NCBI RefSeq assembly: GCF_002150765.1
Contig: NZ_MUYM01000043.1
Coordinates: 111,305-175,304 of the forward strand
Length of the DNA: 64,000 nucleotides
Source of the DNA: Lentzea kentuckyensis
Lineage (GTDB): Bacteria > Actinomycetota > Actinomycetes > Mycobacteriales > Pseudonocardiaceae
Direction: 5' to 3'
The notes below the pieces were generated by a model. It worked only from the letters and a program-made list of their open reading frames with translations. It made no database searches and was not told the DNA's origin. The position numbers were made by a program, and so were the translations under genes. Positions 31,903-40,227 of this stretch are shown in pieces; position 1 is the stretch's first letter, and every line of letters starts with the position of its first letter.

Positions 31903-34620
31903 GTGGGATCGGCGGTCGAGATCGCTCTGCTCGGAGAGGTGAGCGCGCGGGTCGGCGGCCTCGACGTCGGACTGGGGCCGGCGAGGCAGCGCTGCGTGCT
32001 CGCGGCACTGGCGGTCGACGTGAACAGGACCGTGTCGGTGAGCCGGTTGACCGAACGGGTCTGGGGCGCACAGCCACCGCCTCGGTCACGGGCGACGTTG
32101 CACAGCTACCTCTCGCGGCTGCGGCAGGCGTTCGCCGGGACCACCGCCGTCACCCTGGCCAGCAGGGCCGACGGGTACGCGCTCGTCACCGATGAGTCCG
32201 CCGTGGACCTCATGCGGTTCCGCGCGCTCCGCGACGAGGCACGCCGGCGGCGCGACGACGAAGCCGTCGTGCGGATTCTCACCGAAGCGGCGACGCTGTG
32301 GCGAGGTGAACCGCTGACCGGCATCGGCGGCGAGTGGGCCGGTGACACCCGCGACCGGCTCGCCGCGGAACGCGACGCCGCCGAACTGGATCTCGTCGAC
32401 GCCCGGCTGCGGCTCGGCCAGGGCCCGGAGCTGCTCGCGACGATCTCCGCGCGGGCCGCGGCCGGTCCGCTCGACGAACGTGTTGCGGCACAACACATGC
32501 AGGCGCTCGCGCAGGCGGGCCGCGGCTCCGAGGCACTCGAGGAGTTCCGCAGTGTCCGGACCCGGCTCGTCGAGGAGTTCGGCGCCGAACCGGGCCCGGA
32601 ACTGCGCCGGCTCCACGAAGAGCTCCTCCTCGGTGACGCCGGACCCGCGGCCGGCGTGCCCAGGCAGCTGCCGTCCGCGCCCGCGCAGTTCGTCGGCCGT
32701 GAGGAGGACCTGGCGGAGCTGGACGACGCCCTGCGGGAGCAGGGCGTCGCGGCGATCGCGGGCGCGGGCGGCATGGGCAAGACCTGGCTCGCGCTGCACT
32801 GGGCGCACCGCGAGCTGGACCGTTTCCCGGACGGCCAGCTGTTCGTCGACCTGCGCGGGTTCAGCCCCGACGAGACGCCGATGGAACCGGACGTGGCCAT
32901 CCGCGGGTTTCTGCACGCGCTCGGGCTGGACGCGAACCGCGTCCCGGCCGACCCACGTGCTCGCGCCGCGTTGTTCCGCGGCCTGACCGCGCGCAGGCGC
33001 ATGCTGGTGGTGATCGACAACGCCGTCGACGCCTCCCAGGTCGTCCCGATCCTGCCCGGCGGCGACACCTGCCGGGTGCTGGTGACCAGCCGCAACCGTT
33101 TGCCCGGCCTCACCACCGCCCGCTCGGTCGGGCTGGACGTGCTCGACGACGGCGACGCGAGCACGTTGCTGGCCGGCCGGATCGGCGCGACCAGGTTGAC
33201 CGCCGAACCTCGTGCCGTGGCACGGCTGATCGACCTGTGCGGCGGGCTGCCGCTGGCGTTGAGCATCGTCGGCGCACGGGTGCTGACGGAGCCGGACCTG
33301 TCGCTGGCCGCCATCGCCCGGCAGCTCGAGGAACTCGGCCTCGGCGCGCTCGACGCCGACCCGAGCGTCAGCGTGCCGGTCGTGCTCTCGTGGTCGTACC
33401 GCGCGCTGACCGACCAGCAGAAGGAACTGTTCGCGCTGCTCGGCGTCGCACCGGGCGAGGACATCGGGCCGGACGCGGTGGCCAGCCTCGCCGGTCTGTC
33501 CACAGAGGACACGTATGCGACCTTGCGGGCACTGGAACAGGCCTCGCTGATCTCGATCGGCAGCGGGTTCCGCGTCCGGATGCACGACCTGGTGCGCGCC
33601 TACGCGGCCGAACGGCCCGGCAACCGCGACCAGGCGCTTCGCCGGCTCGTCGACCACCACGCGCACACCGCGCACGCCAACGACCGGCTGATCGACCCGC
33701 ACCGTCCGTTGATCGAGCTCGACGCGCCGGCGGCCGGAACCGTCATCCGCCCCGCCGCCGGCAAGGCGGGCGCGCTGGCGTGGTTCGACGCGGAACGGGG
33801 CACGCGCCGGGCCGTGCAACAGGCCGCCGCGGCGCACGGCTGGAACGACCGGGTCGTGCTGCTGGCCAGGGTGTCGCACGCCTATCACCAGCTGCGGGGC
33901 CATCTCGACGACGAGCTGGCCATGTGGCAGACGGCCATCGACGCCGCCGACGACCCGGAGGAACGGGTGGTCGCGCACCGGATCATGGGCAGCAGCCTCG
34001 GCCAGGTGCACCGCTACGACGAGGCCCAGCACCACCTCGCCGCGTCCCTCGCACTGGCCGAACAGGTCGGCGAACCCCTTCAGCTCGCCGACGCCCACGG
34101 CACGCTGGCCTGGCTGTGGGCCAGCCGCTCGGAGTACGGAAAAGCGTTCGAGCACGCCAAAGCCGCGTTGCCGCACTACCGGAAGACCGGCAACCAGATG
34201 CTGATCGCGTTGGCGCACAACAACATCGGCCACTGCGCCAGCGAGGTCGGCGAGACCGGCCTCGGCCGCGAACACGCCGCGAAAGCGCTCGCCCTGCTGC
34301 ACGAGCTCGGCGACCGGCAGGGTGAGGCGTCCGCCGTCGACACGCTCGCCCGCATCGAGCACCAGGTCGGCAACCACGCCAAGGCGATCGCCCTGTACGA
34401 GCGCGCCATCGAGCTGTGCCAGGCCGAGAACGACGACTACACGACCGCCAACATGCTGACCAACCTCGGCCATCCGCACCTCGCCCTGAAGCAGCGCGAC
34501 CAGGCCACCGAGGTCTGGGAACGGGCGCTGGACATGTTCGAGCGGCAGGGCCGCGAGGACGAGGCGGGCCGGATGCGCGAGCAGCTCACCGCTGTCCCGG
34601 GGACGGAACGACCAGGGTGA
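31903..34620 (+). CDS. AfsR/SARP-family transcriptional regulator (DBD-BTAD-NB-ARC-TPR)
   Basis: A 905-aa signal-integrating regulator. Its OmpR-like DNA-binding domain is about residues 1-90. The BTAD helices follow (about 90-240, 'RFRALRDEARRRRDDEAVVR'), then an NB-ARC ATPase with Walker A GAGGMGKTW and 'RRRMLVVIDNA' as Walker B (about 260-530). TPR repeats form the C-terminus (about 660-890, 'AHNNIGHCASEVGETGLGRE'). AfsR-like proteins activate secondary metabolism. GTG 31903 follows GGGAGG; an earlier TTG is possible. It lies 562 nt before the siderophore locus, but iron boxes rather than SARP sites mark that locus. Confidence 0.9.
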   Translation: MGSAVEIALLGEVSARVGGLDVGLGPARQRCVLAALAVDVNRTVSVSRLTERVWGAQPPPRSRATLHSYLSRLRQAFAGTTAVTLASRADGYALVTDESAVDLMRFRALRDEARRRRDDEAVVRILTEAATLWRGEPLTGIGGEWAGDTRDRLAAERDAAELDLVDARLRLGQGPELLATISARAAAGPLDERVAAQHMQALAQAGRGSEALEEFRSVRTRLVEEFGAEPGPELRRLHEELLLGDAGPAAGVPRQLPSAPAQFVGREEDLAELDDALREQGVAAIAGAGGMGKTWLALHWAHRELDRFPDGQLFVDLRGFSPDETPMEPDVAIRGFLHALGLDANRVPADPRARAALFRGLTARRRMLVVIDNAVDASQVVPILPGGDTCRVLVTSRNRLPGLTTARSVGLDVLDDGDASTLLAGRIGATRLTAEPRAVARLIDLCGGLPLALSIVGARVLTEPDLSLAAIARQLEELGLGALDADPSVSVPVVLSWSYRALTDQQKELFALLGVAPGEDIGPDAVASLAGLSTEDTYATLRALEQASLISIGSGFRVRMHDLVRAYAAERPGNRDQALRRLVDHHAHTAHANDRLIDPHRPLIELDAPAAGTVIRPAAGKAGALAWFDAERGTRRAVQQAAAAHGWNDRVVLLARVSHAYHQLRGHLDDELAMWQTAIDAADDPEERVVAHRIMGSSLGQVHRYDEAQHHLAASLALAEQVGEPLQLADAHGTLAWLWASRSEYGKAFEHAKAALPHYRKTGNQMLIALAHNNIGHCASEVGETGLGREHAAKALALLHELGDRQGEASAVDTLARIEHQVGNHAKAIALYERAIELCQAENDDYTTANMLTNLGHPHLALKQRDQATEVWERALDMFERQGREDEAGRMREQLTAVPGTERPG

Positions 34621-34690
34621 TTCACGGGCGCGAACAACCGGCGGCGCGAGGAAAGTAGCTCCTGCAGACAGCACAACGAGGAGCCACGAC

Positions 34691-35131
34691 ATGACCACCA
34701 TCACCCTGCACCAGCCGACCACCGCGAGCCCCGAGCAGTTCGTCGCCGCGCTGACCGACTTCGGTCCCGGCCGCAAGCAGCTCTTCCCCAACAGCAGCGA
34801 CGACGCGCTGCGGGTGCACGAGCGCGGCGAGACGTTCGCCGACGTCACCGAGGGAAACGGGGGCATCTGGGAACGTCTGCGCTACGACTGGTCCGATCCG
34901 AGCCGCGTCGTGCTCACCACGACCGACTCCAACCTGTGGGGCGGGCGGTCCGGTCACACCTACACGTTCACCAAGCAGGCCGACGGAACGACCGTCGTGC
35001 ACGCCGAGATCGTGCGCGACGGCAAGAACCTCAAGGGGCGGCTGCTCGCCGGTGTGCTCGCCCTGTTCGGCAGGCAGGTCCTGGGCGGTGCGTTCGCCAA
35101 GACCGTGAAAACGATCGAGGCGCGGGGTTAG
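34691..35131 (+). CDS. SRPBCC-like small protein
   Basis: A 146-aa protein with a START/SRPBCC-like pattern ('FADVTEGNGGIWERLRYDWS', 'GHTYTFTKQADGTTVVHAEI'), cytosolic, probably binding a hydrophobic ligand. The ATG has GGAG 8 nt upstream. The stop codon overlaps the first iron-box-like site of the siderophore locus. Confidence 0.75.
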   Translation: MTTITLHQPTTASPEQFVAALTDFGPGRKQLFPNSSDDALRVHERGETFADVTEGNGGIWERLRYDWSDPSRVVLTTTDSNLWGGRSGHTYTFTKQADGTTVVHAEIVRDGKNLKGRLLAGVLALFGRQVLGGAFAKTVKTIEARG

Positions 35132-35146
35132 GTAAGGGTGCCCTGG
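35128..35146. promoter_or_regulatory. Iron box (DmdR/IdeR-like) 1, before cchC
   Basis: TTAGGTAAGGGTGCCCTGG, 13 of 19 identical to the DtxR-family consensus TTAGGTTAGGCTAACCTAA. It is 36 nt before the permease start. Confidence 0.6.
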
Positions 35147-35181
35147 GTCCGGCCGACCGGCGGCGGCTAACGTAGCCCGTC

Positions 35182-36246
35182 GTGAGCATCGTGGTGGAGC
35201 AACGCGGACGGGAGTCCGCACCGGCCGAGGCGGGTCCGCGGCAGCGGCGGCTGCTCGGGCTGGCGTGCCTGGTGGTGTTGCTCGCCGGGTCGGCGGTGCT
35301 GTCGCTGGTCATCGGCGCGCGGTCGCTCAGCCCCGCCGAGGTGTGGCAGGGCCTGTTCGGTGATCCCGGCACGGACCAGCGGCTCACCGAGATCACGCTC
35401 ATCGTGCACACCCTGCGCATCCCGCGGACGGTGCTCGCGGTGGTGGCGGGCGTCGCGCTCGGCATCGCGGGCGCGTTGATCCAGGGGCACACCCGCAACC
35501 CCATCGCGGACACCGGGCTGCTCGGCGTCAACGCCGGTGCGTCGTTCACGGTGGTGCTCGCGGTGTACCTGTTCGGGCTGCAGAACCCGGTCCAGTACAT
35601 GTGGTTCGCGTTCGTCGGCGCCGCCGCGGCCGGCGTGCTCGTGTTCGGGCTGTCGAGTCTGGGCCGGGGGTCGGGCAACCCGCTCACCCTCGCCCTGGCC
35701 GGGCAGGGCGTCACGGTGTTCCTCGCCGCGATGACGACCGCGGTCGCGCTGGGGAACAAGCAGTCGCTGGACGCGCTGCGGTTCTGGAACGCCGGGTCGG
35801 TGCAGGGCGTCGGGTTCGACGTGATCTGGGTCGCGACGGCGTTCGTCGGCGTCGGCGTGGTGCTGGCGTTGCTCAACTCCCCCGCGCTCAACCTGCTCAA
35901 CCTCGGCGACGACGTGGCGCGCGGGCTCGGCGTGAACATCGCGGCGAGCCGGACCATCGGGGTCGTGGCCGTCACGCTGCTGGCGGGCGCGGCGACGGCG
36001 GCGTGCGGGCCGATCGCGTTCCTGGGGCTGATGGTCGCGCACATCGCGCGGTGGATCACCGGCCCGGACTACCGCTGGATGGTGCCGTACGCCGGGTTGC
36101 TCGGCGCGGTCGTGCTGCTCGTCGGCGACATCCTCGGACGGCTCGTCGTGCGGCCGGCCGAACTGCAGGCCGGCATCGTCATCGCCCTCATCGGCGCACC
36201 GTTCTTCGCGGCGCTGGTCTGGCTCGGAAAGTTCAGGCAGGCATGA
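35182..36246 (+). CDS. cchC: Ferric-siderophore permease, FecCD family (CchC-type)
   Basis: A 354-aa membrane permease with about 9-10 helices. FecCD motifs are 'LRIPRTVLAVVAGVALGIAG', 'NPIADTGLLGVNAGASFTVV' and 'ARGLGVNIAASRTIGVVAVT', with 'PIAFLGLMVAHIAR' as coupling loop. It imports ferric siderophore with the next permease. The GTG start is inferred from the N-terminal length. Position, order and partners match cchC of the coelichelin cluster as I recall it. Confidence 0.92.
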   Translation: MSIVVEQRGRESAPAEAGPRQRRLLGLACLVVLLAGSAVLSLVIGARSLSPAEVWQGLFGDPGTDQRLTEITLIVHTLRIPRTVLAVVAGVALGIAGALIQGHTRNPIADTGLLGVNAGASFTVVLAVYLFGLQNPVQYMWFAFVGAAAAGVLVFGLSSLGRGSGNPLTLALAGQGVTVFLAAMTTAVALGNKQSLDALRFWNAGSVQGVGFDVIWVATAFVGVGVVLALLNSPALNLLNLGDDVARGLGVNIAASRTIGVVAVTLLAGAATAACGPIAFLGLMVAHIARWITGPDYRWMVPYAGLLGAVVLLVGDILGRLVVRPAELQAGIVIALIGAPFFAALVWLGKFRQA

Positions 36247-37322
36247 GCATCCAGAATCATCCAGCGGAGATGCACCCGGAAAACATGCATCCAGGTGTCC
36301 GCGTCGGTGGCTGGTCCTGGGTCTGGCGGCCGTGGATCGTGCTCGTCACGGTGGTTCTGGCCGCGCTGACGTTCCTGATCTTCTGCGTGTCGATCTCGGT
36401 CGGCGACTTCACCATCGGGCTCGACGCCGTGGTCCGGACGCTGATCGGGCAGGGCGAGCGGGTCGACGAGTTCGTGATCATGGATCTGCGGATGCCGCGC
36501 GCGCTCGTGGGCCTGATCGTGGGCGCCGCGCTCGGGATCTCCGGCGCGCTCAGCCAGTCGATCGCGCGCAATCCGTTGGCCAGCCCGGACGTTCTCGGCA
36601 TCACCGGCGGTGCCAGCGCCACCGCGGTCGCCCTCGTGACGGCGTCTGGCGGCGCGGCGATCACCAGCGCGATCGGGCTGCCCGCGGCCGCGCTCACCGG
36701 CGGGCTGCTGACCGGGTTGCTCGTCTACTTCCTCGCGTGGCGCAAGGGCATCGACGGCTTCCGGCTGATCCTCATCGGCATCTCGGTCAACGCGGTGATG
36801 CAGGCGCTCACGACGTGGCTGCTCGTGCTGGCGGACATCCGCGACGTCGCCCGCGCGCAGTCCTGGCTGGTCGGGTCGCTCGACGCGCGATCGTGGCCCC
36901 AGGTGTGGACGACGCTGTGGGTCACCATCGCGCTGGTCGTGATCGTGCTGGCGATCTCGTTCCAGCTCCGGCCGATGCACTTCGGTGACGACGTGGCCGC
37001 CGGTCTCGGTGTCCGGTACGGCGCCGTGCGAGCCCTGCTCCTGCTCTGTGCCGTGCTTCTGGCAGGTGTCGCGGTCTCGGCAGCGGGCCCGGTTCCGTTC
37101 GTCGCACTGGTCGCGCCGCAGATCACCATGCGGTTGCTCAAAAGCCCGGTACCGCCGCTGATCGCGTCCGGGCTGTTCGGCGCGCTGCTGCTGATCGGCT
37201 CCGACCTCATCGCACGGCTGGTGCTGCCCAACGACCTGCCGGTCGGCGTCGTCACGGCGATCATCGGCGGGCCGTTCCTCGTCTACCTCCTGGTGCGCGC
37301 CAACGTGAAGCGCGCGGCCTGA
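36243..37322 (+). CDS. cchD: Ferric-siderophore permease, FecCD family (CchD-type)
   Basis: A 359-aa second FecCD subunit: 'LRMPRALVGLIVGAALGISG', 'NPLASPDVLGITGGASATAV', 'AAGLGVRYGAVRALLLLCAV'. The N-terminal 30 residues are a polar His/Met-rich extension (HPAEMHPENMHPG) before the first helix. It overlaps cchC by 4 nt. The gene ends 4 nt from the convergent SDR gene. Confidence 0.92.
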   Translation: MSIQNHPAEMHPENMHPGVRVGGWSWVWRPWIVLVTVVLAALTFLIFCVSISVGDFTIGLDAVVRTLIGQGERVDEFVIMDLRMPRALVGLIVGAALGISGALSQSIARNPLASPDVLGITGGASATAVALVTASGGAAITSAIGLPAAALTGGLLTGLLVYFLAWRKGIDGFRLILIGISVNAVMQALTTWLLVLADIRDVARAQSWLVGSLDARSWPQVWTTLWVTIALVVIVLAISFQLRPMHFGDDVAAGLGVRYGAVRALLLLCAVLLAGVAVSAAGPVPFVALVAPQITMRLLKSPVPPLIASGLFGALLLIGSDLIARLVLPNDLPVGVVTAIIGGPFLVYLLVRANVKRAA

Positions 37323-37326
37323 CGGT

Positions 37327-38109
37327 TCAGGCCAGCCGGTCGATCTTGCGGTCGAAGTAGCGGTTCAGCACGGGCGTCAGCACCCCGCCGAGCCTCGCCA
37401 GCACCTTCATGCTCGGGCCAGGGCAGATGAGGAACCGCCGCTTCTCGATGCCCGCCACGATCGCCCGTGCCACCACCGAGGCCTGGATCGGCTTGACGGT
37501 CCCGCTGATCGCGCGCGTCTCGGCGGGCTTCCACCGGTTCTCCTCCGCGAGCTGCGGCGTGTCCACGTCCGGCGGGAACACCACGCCGACGTGGATGCCG
37601 TGCGGCCGCAGCTCCGCCCGCAACGTCTCCATCAGGCCCCGCACCGCGAACTTCGCCGGGGCGTAGGCGCTGTAGCCGTAGACGCCGAGCAGTCCGGCCG
37701 CCGACGACACCGCCACCACGCTGCCGGTGCCTCGGGCCACCATCGACGGCACCGCCGCCCGCACCGCGTGCAACGTGCCGAAGTAGTCGACCTCGATCAT
37801 CTCGCGGAACACCTCGTCGTCGAGTTCGAGGAACTTGCCGGGACGCGCCAGCCCCGCACAGCTGACCAGCACGTCACAGGGCCCGAGATCGCTCATCACC
37901 GCCGCGAGGGCGGCGCCGTCCGCGACGTCGACGGGGCGGGTGTCGACCTGGCCGCCGCGGGCCCGCAGCTGCTCGGCCGCGGCGATCAGCCTCGACGCAC
38001 CGCGGGCCAGCAGCGACACGCGGGCGCCGCGGGCCGTCAGCAGCTCCGCGGTCGCGAAGCCGATGCCGCTGGAGCCGCCGGTGATGATCACGTGCTTGCC
38101 GGAGAACAT
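37327..38109 (-). CDS. Short-chain dehydrogenase/reductase interrupting the siderophore locus
   Basis: A 260-aa classical SDR with cofactor motif GGSSGIG, 'SCAGLARPG' (NNAG-like), 'VAVSSAAGLLG' (Ser) and YAPAK (catalytic Tyr/Lys). It resembles 3-ketodihydrosphingosine reductase/SDR39-like enzymes. It runs opposite to the siderophore genes, between cchD and cchE, and shares the iron-box-like intergenic region with cchE. The ATG at 38109 starts just before the Rossmann strand; no clear ribosome site. No SDR is needed for coelichelin as known, so a role there is speculative. Confidence 0.85.
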   Translation of the reverse strand: MFSGKHVIITGGSSGIGFATAELLTARGARVSLLARGASRLIAAAEQLRARGGQVDTRPVDVADGAALAAVMSDLGPCDVLVSCAGLARPGKFLELDDEVFREMIEVDYFGTLHAVRAAVPSMVARGTGSVVAVSSAAGLLGVYGYSAYAPAKFAVRGLMETLRAELRPHGIHVGVVFPPDVDTPQLAEENRWKPAETRAISGTVKPIQASVVARAIVAGIEKRRFLICPGPSMKVLARLGGVLTPVLNRYFDRKIDRLA

Positions 38110-38152
38110 CGGGGCAGCCTGGCAGAACGCGGGCCATGACACACGCTGACCA

Positions 38153-38182
38153 AGGGCAACCTCAGTTAAGTAAGGTTGCCCT
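38153..38182. repeat. Inverted repeat around the cchE iron box
   Basis: AGGGCAACCT and AGGTTGCCCT, perfect 10-bp arms separated by 10 nt, lie between the divergent SDR and cchE genes. The downstream arm is part of the iron-box-like site at 38166-38184. Confidence 0.65.
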
Positions 38183-38184
38183 AT
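38166..38184. promoter_or_regulatory. Iron box 2, before cchE
   Basis: TTAAGTAAGGTTGCCCTAT, 13 of 19 to the consensus. It reaches into the ATG of cchE (38183), so either the message is nearly leaderless or translation uses a slightly later start. Confidence 0.6.
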
Positions 38185-39016
38185 GACCGCGCTGCGCAAC
38201 GATGTCGCCCGACTGGGGGCCGAGGGCGTCACGGTCGGGTACGCCGACCGGGTCGTGCTCGACAACCTGGACGTCTCCATCCCGACCGGTGTCATCACCA
38301 CGGTCATCGGGCCCAACGGCTGCGGCAAGTCGACCCTGCTGCGCACGCTGTCCAGGCTGCTCAAACCGCGCCAGGGAACCGTGCTGCTGGACGGCCACGA
38401 CATCGCGCGGCTGCGGACCAGGGACGTCGCGAAGAAGATGGGCCTGCTGCCGCAGACCCCGATCGCGCCGGAGGGACTCACGGTCGCCGACCTGGTCGCA
38501 CGTGGCCGGCACCCGCACCAGAGCTGGGTCCGCCAGTGGTCGAGCGACGACGCGGGGATCGTCGCCGAGGCGCTGCGGATGACCGGTGTGGCCGATCTCG
38601 CCCACCGCCCGGTCGACTCGCTCTCCGGCGGTCAGCGGCAGCGGGTGTGGATCTCCATGACGCTCGCCCAGGGCACCGACCTGCTGTTGCTCGACGAGCC
38701 GACGACCTATCTGGACCTGGCGCACGCGATCGACGTGATCGACCTCGTCGACGACCTGCACGAGGGCGGCTGCACGATCGTCATGGTCCTGCACGACCTG
38801 AACCTGGCCGTGCGCTACAGCGACAACCTGATCGTCATGAAGGCGGGATCGATCGTCGCGCAGGGACACCCGAGCCAGGTGATCACCAGCGAACTGCTGC
38901 TGGACACGTTCGGCCTGCAGGCGAAGGTCATCGACGACCCGGTCAGCGAGCGTCCGTTGATCGTGCCCATCGGCCGGACCCACGTGGTATCGAAGAGTGA
39001 CCAAGGACTAGGTTAG
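38183..39016 (+). CDS. cchE: Ferric-siderophore ABC ATPase (FepC/CchE-type)
   Basis: A 277-aa ATPase: Walker A GPNGCGKST, Q-loop 'GLLPQTP', signature LSGGQRQR, 'LLLLDEPTTYLD' and H-loop 'VLHDLNLA', all intact, in the FepC/FhuC subfamily. It energises the CchC/CchD permease. No Shine-Dalgarno precedes ATG 38183, in line with the overlapping iron box. Confidence 0.93.
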   Translation: MTALRNDVARLGAEGVTVGYADRVVLDNLDVSIPTGVITTVIGPNGCGKSTLLRTLSRLLKPRQGTVLLDGHDIARLRTRDVAKKMGLLPQTPIAPEGLTVADLVARGRHPHQSWVRQWSSDDAGIVAEALRMTGVADLAHRPVDSLSGGQRQRVWISMTLAQGTDLLLLDEPTTYLDLAHAIDVIDLVDDLHEGGCTIVMVLHDLNLAVRYSDNLIVMKAGSIVAQGHPSQVITSELLLDTFGLQAKVIDDPVSERPLIVPIGRTHVVSKSDQGLG

Positions 39017-39026
39017 CCTGCCCTAA
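39008..39026. promoter_or_regulatory. Iron box 3a, before cchF
   Basis: CTAGGTTAGCCTGCCCTAA, 15 of 19 to the DtxR-family consensus. It begins at the end of cchE. Confidence 0.7.
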
Positions 39027-39034
39027 CCGGGTGA

Positions 39035-39053
39035 TAAGGTTCGGCTGTCCTAA
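39035..39053. promoter_or_regulatory. Iron box 3b, before cchF
   Basis: TAAGGTTCGGCTGTCCTAA, 15 of 19 to the consensus. It is 27 nt from box 3a, forming a tandem pair. Confidence 0.65.
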
Positions 39054-39093
39054 TTTCCACCGCCGCGTGGGCAGCGAACGAACGAGGTGCCGA

Positions 39094-40140
39094 ATGGGCC
39101 AGAGAACGACCATGACCTGGAAGCGACTGACCGCTGTGGCAGCAGCCGTGGTGGTCGGTGCCAGCGTCCTCGCCGGGTGCGGTTCCTCCACGCCTGCCAC
39201 GACCGCCGACTCGAACAACGCCTCCGGTGGCACGTTCCCGACCAAGGTCGAGCACTTCTTCGGCACGACGGAGATCAAGGAAGCGCCCAAGCGCGTCGTC
39301 TCCCTGGGCTACACCGACGAGCAGTCGCTGCTCGCACTCGGCGTCGTACCGGTCGGCATGGTCGACCAGTACCCGAACCCCGAGGGCAAGAAGCCCGACA
39401 TCAACACCCAGTGGGCCTGGGTGAAGGACAAGTGGGGCTCGACCACGCCCGAGGTCGTCATGAAGAACGGCGACACCGAGCCGAACTACGAGAAGATCGC
39501 CCAGCTGCGTCCCGACCTGATCGTCGCCGTCTACTCCGAGGCGACCCAGGAGTGGTACGACAAGCTCAGCAAGATCGCTCCGGTGGTCGGCCGCACCAAG
39601 GAGGAGAAGGAGCCCTTCTCCGCCAAGTGGCAGGACAACGCGCTGCAGGTCGCGAAGGCGGTCGGCAAGGGCGACGAGGGCACCAAGATGATCAAGGCCA
39701 TCGACGACAAGATCGCCGAGGCCAAGAAGGCGAACCCGGCCTGGGCGAACGAGACCGCGGTCGTCGCGTCCTGGTACAAGGACGCCATCGGCCCGTTCGC
39801 CACGACCGACGTGCGTGGCCAGGTCATCACCGGCCTCGGCTTCAAGGGCAACACGAAGGTCGACGAGCTCGCGGGTGGCAAGTTCTACGTGTCGTTGTCC
39901 CCCGAGCGCATCGACGTGATGAACGTCGACCGCATCTTCATCATCAACGACGAGGCGGACCAGAAGGCGCTCAAGGGCTTCCAGCTCTTCGCGAACCTGC
40001 CCGCGGTCAAGGCCGGCAAGGTCCACTGGATCCTCGACAGCGAGGGTCCGGCCGTCGGTGCCGCGATCTCGCAGGCCACCCTCGCGTCCATGCCGTACGC
40101 GATCGACGAGCTGGTCAAGGCCGCCAAGTCCGTCAGCTGA
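39094..40140 (+). CDS. cchF: Ferric-siderophore binding lipoprotein (FecB/CchF-type)
   Basis: A 348-aa type-III substrate-binding lipoprotein (lipobox VLAGC). It shows 'KRVVSLGYTDEQSLLALGVV', 'EKIAQLRPDLIVAVYSEATQ' and 'MPYAIDELV', typical of FecB/FepB proteins that receive hydroxamate siderophores. The ATG at 39094 has GAGG 7 nt upstream; an earlier start would overlap the iron boxes. Confidence 0.93.
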   Translation: MGQRTTMTWKRLTAVAAAVVVGASVLAGCGSSTPATTADSNNASGGTFPTKVEHFFGTTEIKEAPKRVVSLGYTDEQSLLALGVVPVGMVDQYPNPEGKKPDINTQWAWVKDKWGSTTPEVVMKNGDTEPNYEKIAQLRPDLIVAVYSEATQEWYDKLSKIAPVVGRTKEEKEPFSAKWQDNALQVAKAVGKGDEGTKMIKAIDDKIAEAKKANPAWANETAVVASWYKDAIGPFATTDVRGQVITGLGFKGNTKVDELAGGKFYVSLSPERIDVMNVDRIFIINDEADQKALKGFQLFANLPAVKAGKVHWILDSEGPAVGAAISQATLASMPYAIDELVKAAKSVS

Positions 40141-40147
40141 CCCAACT

Positions 40148-40200
40148 GCCATGAACGGCGCTTTTGTGGACCTGAGGTCCACAAAAGCGCCGTTCATGGC
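40148..40200. repeat. Perfect 53-bp palindrome between cchF and cchG
   Basis: Two 26-bp arms (40148-40173 and 40175-40200) are perfectly complementary around one central base. It starts 8 nt after the cchF stop. It can act as a terminator hairpin in either direction. Arms contain GCGCTTTTGTGGACCT and its complement, resembling extragenic palindromes of Pseudonocardiales (recall only). Confidence 0.85.
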
Positions 40201-40227
40201 CAGCCCGCGACCGTGGAAAGGTCTCTC

